From NCBI GenBank assembly GCA_964591295.1, contig CAZQAG010000079.1, forward strand, positions 1-10,331: a DNA stretch of 10,331 nt, read 5' to 3'. Every line of letters begins with the position of its first letter. The stretch's first letter is position 1. A program made the position numbers and the translations under genes. This DNA comes from VAXT01 sp964591295 (GTDB lineage: Bacteria; Actinomycetota; Thermoleophilia; Gaiellales; Gaiellaceae). The notes below the pieces were generated by a model that saw only the letters and a program-made list of their open reading frames with translations, was not told the origin of the DNA and did not search any database. Positions 1 through 5,085 of the stretch are shown in pieces.

Positions 1-545
1 CACACCACGATGATCAACGGCCTCGGCGTCCTCGGCTGGGGCGTGGGTGGGATCGAGGCGGAGGCGGCGATGCTCGGCGAGGCGATCTCGATGCTCGTCC
101 CGCAGGTCGTCGGCTTCAAGTTGACGGGCCAGCTGCCCGAGGGCGCGACGGCGACGGATCTCGTGCTAACGGTCACGCAGATCCTGCGCGAGACCGGCGT
201 CGTCGGGAAGTTCGTCGAGTACTTCGGCCACGGGCTTGCCGGCTGCTCGGCGTCAAGGCCGTGATCGCCGAGAGCTACGAGCGGATCCACCGCTCGAACC
301 TGCTGATGGTGGGCGTCTTGCCGCTCCAGTTCATGGACGGCGACAACCCCGAGTCGCTCGGGCTGACCGGTCGCGAGGAGTTCGCGACTGAGGGGATTGA
401 GAACGCCGAGGCACGCGAGGTGACGGTTCATGCAGACGGCAAGGAGTTCCGCGCCCGCGTGCGGCTCGACACGCCGCGGGAGCGGGAGTACCTCCGTCAC
501 GGCGGCATCCTCCCCTTCGTGCTGCGGCGGCTGCTCGCCGCCTGA
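1..545 (+). pseudogene. acnA: Aconitate hydratase remnant with internal deletion and frameshift, 5' end outside the window
   Basis: Intact aconitase interconverts citrate and isocitrate in the TCA cycle using a [4Fe-4S] cluster. Frame 1 from base 1 reads HTTMINGLGVLGWGVGGIEA and continues to GVVGKFVEYFG, matching about residues 235-310 of the roughly 890-residue AcnA family. Near 235-243 the reading jumps to frame 3, which gives LLGVKAVIAESYERIHRSNL and runs to a TGA at 543-545; this is the last 100 or so residues of the swivelling C-terminal domain. About 480 residues between are absent, including the region of the three cluster-binding cysteines. Frame 1 itself stops at 262-264, so neither piece is a working enzyme. 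Family assignment is certain from the motifs. Whether the deletion is real or an assembly join cannot be told from the sequence. Confidence 0.88.
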
Positions 546-624
546 GCCGCGCACATCCGCGACCTCAAGGACGGGTTCCCGAGCGCGGGTGCGGGGAGTT
601 CCGGATCGCGGTCGCGGGCCGCTC

Positions 625-740
625 GTGACCGCCGCCCTCCGTCGGCGGTTTCGTCGCGCTGGCGGCGCTCGCACACCTCGCGGCCTCTGCCGTCCTCCCT
701 GACCAGAACGCCGGCCTCTCGAAGGGCGAGACGAAGGCTA
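625..740 (+). pseudogene. Possible frameshifted 5' fragment of a secreted or membrane protein
   Basis: A GTG at 625 opens the peptide MTAALRRRF. If one T of the TTT at 649-651 is skipped, reading continues in frame 2 as VALAALAHLAASAVL and then LPDQNAGLSKGETKAS. A basic start followed by a hydrophobic stretch is the form of a signal peptide or first membrane helix. In the frame-2 part the third codon positions are mostly G or C and the second positions are much less so, which is the coding pattern for GC-rich DNA. A TGA at 626-628 closes frame 2 upstream, so it needs the frameshift. The frame stays open past 740, but from there it runs through tRNA-like sequence, so the fragment probably ends near 740. 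I do not recognise a family. It could be chance. Confidence 0.3.
628..651 (+). terminator. Weak terminator-like stem-loop downstream of the aconitase remnant
   Basis: ACCGCCG (628-634) pairs perfectly with CGGCGGT (643-649) around an 8-base loop and is followed by TTTCGTC. The stem is GC-rich but the T tract is short and interrupted, so efficiency would be modest. It overlaps the possible coding start at 625, so both readings are unlikely to be right together. Confidence 0.3.
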
Positions 741-772
741 GCCCTGTGCTCTACCAACTGAGCTACCTCGCC
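740..772 (-). pseudogene. 5' half of a tRNA gene, truncated in the anticodon loop
   Basis: Read on the - strand from 772, the sequence gives a 7-base acceptor strand GGCGAGG, the TA linker, a D stem GCTC/GAGC around the loop AGTTGGTA, position 26 as A, an anticodon 5' stem CAGGG, then C and the invariant T33 at 740. After that the match ends. No CCCTG follows to close the anticodon stem, and no CCTCGCC acceptor 3' strand appears down to base 546. A TTCGAGA at 717-723 resembles a T loop, but its stem has a mismatch and its spacing is wrong. The anticodon is lost, so the amino acid cannot be assigned. It lies just downstream of the response regulator on the same strand. Confidence 0.65.
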
Positions 773-805
773 GTGCGGTCGGAGTGTAGCGAGGCGGTTG
801 CTGAC

Positions 806-1213
806 CTAAGCGCTCGCGCGGGCTGCTGTCAGCCGCTCGACGAGACCGTCGACGGGCTGCGTCTTCAGCAGGACGTCGTCGGCGCCCGACTCCCTTGCGG
901 CGCGATGGAGCTCCGGCGCCTCGTCGCCGGTGAGCGCGATCAGGCAGAGGTGAGGGTAGTCGCGGCGCAGCCGTGCGACGGTGCTGACGCCGTCGAGGAG
1001 CGGCATGTGCAGATCGAGCACGGCAGCGTCCGGCTCGAGGTCGTCCACGAGCTCGATGGCGGCCAGGCCGTCCGTGGCCGTCCCGACGACGGAGAGCTCG
1101 GGCTGGTGGTCGATCACCTCGCACAGTGAGGCGAGAAACCCCTCGTCATCATCTGCGAGTAGGACCCTGATCGCCGCCTCGGAAGCCTCCACCGTCACAG
1201 GTCCCCATCTCAC
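806..1213 (-). CDS. Stand-alone response regulator receiver (REC) domain protein
   Basis: This 135-residue protein is a single CheY-like receiver domain with no output domain. Visible markers are the acidic pair D21/D22 in VLLADDDE, the phosphoacceptor D67 in AVLDLHMP, T95 in IALTGD and K117 in LLKTQP, which is the full set for Mg-dependent phosphorylation. It would be switched by a histidine kinase and act through a protein partner; no kinase is in the window. Its GTG start overlaps the TGA stop of the upstream ETF gene as GTGA, which suggests translational coupling. Other GTG codons at residues 6 and 8 follow a GGGGA and could be the real start, giving a product 5-7 residues shorter. The domain would be complete from any of them. 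Confidence 0.9.
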   Translation of the reverse strand: MRWGPVTVEASEAAIRVLLADDDEGFLASLCEVIDHQPELSVVGTATDGLAAIELVDDLEPDAAVLDLHMPLLDGVSTVARLRRDYPHLCLIALTGDEAPELHRAARESGADDVLLKTQPVDGLVERLTAARASA

Positions 1214-2937
1214 CGCTTCTCGAGCACGGCGTCAAGCAATATCGGGACAGCTCCTTGCCATTCGCCTGCGAGCGACACGTCGGCCACCTCGGGAACCGAC
1301 GCGCCGACGTTCACGATCACGCCGGCCTTCACGGATCCGGCCCAGTGCTCGGGCTCGTCCACGACCTCGACCGCGACATAGAGGCGCGGCGCGACGGGTC
1401 GTCCGAGCAGGCCGATCTGCCGGCCGCGCGGCGCGGCTGAGCCGTGTGATCCGCCGACACCGGCTCCGTGGGGCGCCGCGATCTCCTCGAGCTCGGTGAG
1501 GTCGACTCCCGGGCCGGCGCAGATGATTACGTCCGCCTCGTCGAGCGCACCCGCGTTCTCCCCGGCACGCCGCTCGACGAGTCTCAGCCGGGGAGCGCGC
1601 GGGTCGCTTGGCTCCACCCTTCGAATCTCGGGCGCCGCGTCGTCCCGGGGGTCGAGCGGCTCGTACATCCTGGGGCGCACCGTCGCGAGCTGTGGGGTCG
1701 TCGAGCCCATGATCACCGAGACGATGTTGCCGCCGAAGGCCGGCTTCTGCTGAAGAAGACGCCCCGCCTTGGCGATGTCGACGGCGACGCAGTCGCCGGT
1801 CATGCCGAGCTCGAGCTCGCCGGCTGCGCGAGGCCCGAAGTCGCGACCCTGCGCCGTCGCCGGAATGAGCAGCACATGCGGGCTCTGCTGTGCGAGGACG
1901 TCGCGCAGGACTGCCGACCAGAGCTCCGGGTGGTACTCGGCAAGCGCCGGGTCGTCGGCCGTGTAGACGACCTCGGCGCCGTGGCGTCCGAGTTCCCGGA
2001 TCGCGTCGTCGAGGCCGTGCCCGACCACGAGCGCGACGTTCTGTCCGCCGAGCTTCCCGGCGAGCTCGCGACCGCGGGCCAGCAGCTCGAGCGAGACGCG
2101 CCGCGGCCGACCGCCGGCGAGCTCGACCACCGACCAGCAGTCGTAAGAGGCGCCGGGACTCTCGGCGATGTGCCCGGGCTTCTCCCACGGCGGCGCCTTC
2201 GGCGCGCGCTCCACCAGGAGCTCCGTAACGACGCGGGCAGCCTCGTCGACCTGATCCGTCCGAAATCCCTTCCGCTCGGGTCGCGCGTCGCGAACCGCAA
2301 GCACCCGGGTGGGCGACCCGGTCTGGCCGAACCGCTTGTCGTTCGGGCGAAGATCGTCGACCAGGTCGCTCGCCTGCCAGACCTCGATCGGGCCGTCCTT
2401 CGCCGTCGGCTCTCCCTCTGGCGGAGCCGAGACCGAGAGGACGGCCGGCGCCTCGACCTCGAAGACCTCCTCGCCGCTATCCGTCTCCCGGGTAACGCGC
2501 AGGCCGGGCTCGATCGCGACGACGCTCGTCAGGTGCGGCCAGCCGAGGAACGCGGCGACCTCCGGCGGCACCTGCCACGTCTCGGAGTCGGTCGTCTTCA
2601 AGCCGCAGAGGACGAGGTCGGCGCCTTCCTTCCGGATGGCGAGCGCCAGTGTTCTCGAGGTGCCCAGGGTGTCCGCGACCGCGAAGACCCGGTCGGAGAG
2701 GTGGATGCAGCGGTCGACACCCAGGGCCAGGCACTCGTGCAGGCATTCCTCGGCCTGCGGCGGGCCCATCGTCATCGCGATCACCTCGTCCGCGAGCGCC
2801 GCGGCGTGCCGAACGGCGTAGCCGTCGAAAACGTTCAGCTCGAGCGGGACGCCCTGCCGCTTGAGGGTCTTCGTCTCCTCGTCGAATTCGATCGCGCCGA
2901 TCGCCGGCACCTGTTTGACGAGGCAGATGATCTTCAT
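1210..2937 (-). CDS. Electron transfer flavoprotein, beta and alpha subunits fused, with degenerate FAD site
   Basis: ETFs pass electrons from dehydrogenases to quinone oxidoreductases or other acceptors. In this 575-residue protein, residues 1-245 form a complete EtfB/FixA part: KQVPAIGAIEFDE, then MTMGPPQAEECL, then CGLKTTDSETWQVPPE (111-126) and VEAPAVLSV. Residues 265-575 are an EtfA/FixB part, with ATAQGRDFGPRAAGEL (360-375) and KPAFGGNIVSV followed by PQLATVRPRMYEP. Separate genes are the usual arrangement. The C-terminal FAD domain keeps its outline (QIG at 507-509, VAPRLYVAV, H531), but the usual SRAAVDAG-, QTGKT-, GISGAIQH-, INKD- and ADYGIVGDL-like motifs are replaced. Canonical FAD binding is therefore doubtful. 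No fixC or fixX is in view. ATG at 2937 gives the family N-terminus MKIICLVKQVP. Family is certain; function of this version is open. Confidence 0.92.
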   Translation of the reverse strand: MKIICLVKQVPAIGAIEFDEETKTLKRQGVPLELNVFDGYAVRHAAALADEVIAMTMGPPQAEECLHECLALGVDRCIHLSDRVFAVADTLGTSRTLALAIRKEGADLVLCGLKTTDSETWQVPPEVAAFLGWPHLTSVVAIEPGLRVTRETDSGEEVFEVEAPAVLSVSAPPEGEPTAKDGPIEVWQASDLVDDLRPNDKRFGQTGSPTRVLAVRDARPERKGFRTDQVDEAARVVTELLVERAPKAPPWEKPGHIAESPGASYDCWSVVELAGGRPRRVSLELLARGRELAGKLGGQNVALVVGHGLDDAIRELGRHGAEVVYTADDPALAEYHPELWSAVLRDVLAQQSPHVLLIPATAQGRDFGPRAAGELELGMTGDCVAVDIAKAGRLLQQKPAFGGNIVSVIMGSTTPQLATVRPRMYEPLDPRDDAAPEIRRVEPSDPRAPRLRLVERRAGENAGALDEADVIICAGPGVDLTELEEIAAPHGAGVGGSHGSAAPRGRQIGLLGRPVAPRLYVAVEVVDEPEHWAGSVKAGVIVNVGASVPEVADVSLAGEWQGAVPILLDAVLEKR

Positions 2938-2956
2938 CGTGCGACCATATCCGGCG
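2938..2956. promoter_or_regulatory. Very short divergent intergenic region, possible ETF -10 element
   Basis: Only 19 bases separate the ETF start (2937, - strand) from the favoured metallophosphoesterase start (2957, + strand). On the - strand TATGGT (2949-2944) ends 6 bases before the ETF ATG, the position expected of a -10 box for a leaderless transcript. I see no good -35 box and no Shine-Dalgarno for either gene, so promoter elements may lie inside the opposite coding regions. Confidence 0.25.
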
Positions 2957-3625
2957 GTGCTCGGAGTCCTCTACGACATCCACGGGAACCTGCCGGCGCT
3001 GGAGCGCGTGCTCGAAGAGGCCGAACGGCTCGAAATCGACCGCTGGCTGCTCGGCGGCGACTATGGAACGCCGAGCCCGTGGCCCGAGGAGACGATCGCC
3101 CGCCTGCGCGAGCTGCCGAACGCGTTTTGGATCCGCGGCAACGGCGAGCGCTGGCTTCGCGAGCCGCCGCTCGACCGGCCGGAGGTGATGGAGGCGTACG
3201 AGCTCTTCGCCGGTCCTTATCCGGAGGAGCTCGTCGAGTGGTTGTACTCGCTTCCGGTGCAGACCGAGTTGGACGGCAATCTCTACGTGCACGGCTCGCC
3301 GCTGTCGGATGTCGAAAGCTTCCACGCCGACCCGAGTGAGGATGACGAGCATCTGCTCCAAGGCGTCCGAGACCGGACTGTCGTCTTCGGCCACAGCCAT
3401 CTCCAGTTCCGGCGGCCGGGCCCGAACGGCACCGACCTCGTCAACTCCGGTAGCGTCGGCATGCCGCTCGACGGCGACGTGCGCGCGGCCTGGGCCACGT
3501 GGGACGGAGACTTCGAGTTCCACCGCACGGAGTACGACGTAGCGCGGGCGGCCGCGGCCTATCGCTCGATGGACGGTGACTTCGGCGAGTTCGCGGCAGC
3601 GCGGATCGAGAAGGGCTCGGACTAG
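2957..3625 (+). CDS. Calcineurin-like metallophosphoesterase (YfcE/MJ0936-like)
   Basis: The predicted 222-residue protein is a two-metal phosphoesterase of the Metallophos_2 type. The signature blocks appear in order: D7 and H9 in LYDIHGN, D35 in LLGGDYG, N62 in RGNGE, H112 in VHGSP, and H146/H148 in FGHSH. These supply the metal ligands, so it should be active as a phosphodiesterase or phosphatase; the substrate cannot be read from sequence. I chose the GTG at 2957 because it puts the D-x-H motif at residue 7, as in the family. GTG at 2939 or ATG at 2927 are alternatives; ATG 2927 has an AGG close upstream but would overlap the divergent ETF gene. Its TAG stop lies in a CTAG that also gives the TAG stop of the convergent osmC-like gene. 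Confidence 0.9.
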   Translation: MLGVLYDIHGNLPALERVLEEAERLEIDRWLLGGDYGTPSPWPEETIARLRELPNAFWIRGNGERWLREPPLDRPEVMEAYELFAGPYPEELVEWLYSLPVQTELDGNLYVHGSPLSDVESFHADPSEDDEHLLQGVRDRTVVFGHSHLQFRRPGPNGTDLVNSGSVGMPLDGDVRAAWATWDGDFEFHRTEYDVARAAAAYRSMDGDFGEFAAARIEKGSD

Positions 3626-4056
3626 AGCAGGTGCGCGTCGAGGGTGACCTCGACGTTCCCTTTGAGCGCCTTCGAGACCGGGCAGTTCTCCTTCGCTCCT
3701 GCGGCGGCCTGTTGGAACGCCTCGTCGTCGATCCCTTCGACCTCACCGCGAATGCTGAGCTTAATCGTCGTGATCGCGAAGGCTTCGCCGACCTTGTCGA
3801 AGGTGGTCCTCGCCTCGGACTCGAGCTTGGTTGGCGGGGTACCGGCCTTGGACAACGCGCCCGCGAGCGCCATCAGGATGCAGCTCGCATGCGCTGCGGC
3901 GATCAGCTCCTCGGGGCTCGTGCCGCCGCCTTCCTCGGCACGGTCTTTCCAGGTCACCGCCTGGTCGGTCACTGCCCCGCTGCCGAGGCTGAAGCGCCCC
4001 TGGCCTGCGGCTAGAGACCCCTCCCAGGTCGCGCGCGCAGTCTTCTCAGTCGCCAC
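3622..4056 (-). CDS. osmC: OsmC family peroxiredoxin-like protein
   Basis: OsmC proteins reduce organic hydroperoxides with a pair of cysteines and act as cytoplasmic homodimers. This 144-residue product has the family length and both cysteines: C59 in AAAHASCILMALA and C125 in AKENCPVSKAL. R21 in GQGRFSLGSG is a candidate for the conserved arginine, and TSPEELIAAAHASC is the characteristic helix before the first cysteine. The GTG start at 4056 is supported by GAGAGGAG ending 6 bases upstream (4063-4070), partly inside the preceding stop codon. It is the last of a three-gene - strand run after rarA and the propeller lipoprotein, 12 bases behind the latter. An oxidative-stress role fits the family; the link to rarA is only positional. 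Confidence 0.93.
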   Translation of the reverse strand: MATEKTARATWEGSLAAGQGRFSLGSGAVTDQAVTWKDRAEEGGGTSPEELIAAAHASCILMALAGALSKAGTPPTKLESEARTTFDKVGEAFAITTIKLSIRGEVEGIDDEAFQQAAAGAKENCPVSKALKGNVEVTLDAHLL

Positions 4057-4062
4057 CGGCCG

Positions 4063-4070
4063 CTCCTCTC
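4063..4070 (-). promoter_or_regulatory. Ribosome binding site for osmC-like gene
   Basis: GAGAGGAG on the - strand ends 6 bases before the GTG at 4056 and overlaps the TGA of the propeller gene (4071-4069). It decides the GTG start and implies coupled translation of the two genes. Confidence 0.7.
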
Positions 4071-5085
4071 AGTTTGGACGCCATGTCACTGCCCTCTCGT
4101 CTGCGGCCGTCATCGTGACGCGCCGCACTCGACGCTCTTGAATCGCAACCGTATAGATGTCCCTCTGGCGCCGAGTCGAATCCCAGCCGGAGTAGGCAAT
4201 CTGCGTTCCGTCGGGCGACCATGTGAGCGCCTGTGCGTCCTGGCTGGTCAGGCGTGTGTTGCTCGACCCGTCGAGTGAGTCCGCGAACAAGCCGCGTTCA
4301 GTTACCCAGGCCAGACGCGAACCGGTTGGTGAGATCGCAAATTCCTTCACGCCGGTTGCGTACCGGATGAGTCTTCCGTCGTTGACTGCCAGCAGATAGA
4401 GGTCGCCGAGTCCATCCCGGCGGTCCCGGAGAAAGGCCAGACGCCGGCCATCGGGAAACCACTCGGGGTCGTCGTCTCGGGCACTCCCGCTGTGCGTTAA
4501 ACGAGCCTGGCGGCCTGTCTCGACATCGATCGCATACAGCCCAGCTGCCGTGCTTCCCTCCGCCGGGGGGAAGGAGTCGAAGAACGATCCGGTCTCGGTA
4601 TATGCGAGTTGCCTGCCGTTGGGCGACCAGGCAGTTCGCCCAAGGATGTCGAGGTATTTCACATCACCTCCGTCTCGTGGAAGGAGTCCCACCCCTGCCG
4701 CCCATGTATGCATGTTCGCTCTTCCGATACTGAGCGCGAGGTACCGCCCATCGGGCGACCAGCCTTGGGCCCCGTAGTACTTGTCCACGGGGAGCAAGGC
4801 GCGCCGATCGGTGCCGTCCGGCTTCAGGTCGAAGAGAGTCTCCCAGCCGAGATACGAGAGCCTCGTTCCGTCGGGCCTCCATTCCACGCTCTGCACATAG
4901 TCCTGGCGATCACTCAGTCGTCGTTCGGAGGAGCCGTCCGGCCGAGCTACGAAAAGCGTCGCGTCGACCCTGCTCGGGGACTCTCGGATGAATGCGATCA
5001 AGTCCTCCCGCTGGGGGGCTTTATCGGCTCTGCAGCCTGCGCACAGAGGCAGTCCGACGGCGACGAGAAAAAAAGCGAGCTTAAT
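4069..5085 (-). CDS. Seven-bladed PD40/TolB-like beta-propeller protein, probable lipoprotein with AUU start
   Basis: The body carries seven W-x-P-D/N-G-like blade repeats, at about residues 69, 109, 153, 209, 251 (ISPTG), 289 and 335, counted from the AUU. The last stops at TWRPN, so the N-terminal strand LIAFIRES would close the ring. This resembles the TolB C-terminal propeller; the function is unknown. The first canonical start is TTG at 5001, with a GGAGG only 2 bases away. The same frame upstream reads KLAFFLVAVGLPLCAGC, a good lipoprotein signal with C18 as the lipidation site, and no ATG, GTG or TTG precedes it. An ATT at 5085, 9 bases after AGGAGG, is the likely start and overlaps the rarA stop by one base. 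Three hand-counted 60-base lines are 57-62% GC, below the neighbours. The fold is clear; start and export are inferred. Confidence 0.82.
   Translation of the reverse strand: MKLAFFLVAVGLPLCAGCRADKAPQREDLIAFIRESPSRVDATLFVARPDGSSERRLSDRQDYVQSVEWRPDGTRLSYLGWETLFDLKPDGTDRRALLPVDKYYGAQGWSPDGRYLALSIGRANMHTWAAGVGLLPRDGGDVKYLDILGRTAWSPNGRQLAYTETGSFFDSFPPAEGSTAAGLYAIDVETGRQARLTHSGSARDDDPEWFPDGRRLAFLRDRRDGLGDLYLLAVNDGRLIRYATGVKEFAISPTGSRLAWVTERGLFADSLDGSSNTRLTSQDAQALTWSPDGTQIAYSGWDSTRRQRDIYTVAIQERRVRRVTMTAADERAVTWRPN

Larger units (their letters stand above)
546..805. other. Gap with no intact gene between the aconitase remnant and the response regulator
   Basis: This 260-base stretch holds three weak items listed separately: a stem-loop at 628-651, a possible frameshifted coding start at 625-740, and a truncated tRNA at 740-772. 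I find no complete gene on either strand. The remaining bases (546-624 and 773-805) show nothing I can name. Confidence 0.7.

Noticed and set aside
546..740. A group I intron inside the tRNA anticodon loop
   Set aside because: The 3' half that should follow on the - strand (anticodon 3' stem, T arm, CCTCGCC) is absent through 546.
700..772. A complete tRNA on the - strand using TTCGAGA (717-723) as its T loop
   Set aside because: The anticodon stem cannot close, the T stem has a mismatch, the spacing is wrong and no acceptor 3' strand follows.
738..1124. Arginine-rich open frame on the - strand ending in GSSVGRAQ
   Set aside because: It is out of frame with the receiver protein, and GSSVGRAQ is simply the translation of the tRNA D-arm sequence.
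1468..3339. Open frame of 623 codons on the + strand
   Set aside because: It is antisense to the clearly identified ETF gene and shows no family motifs; long antisense frames are common in GC-rich DNA.
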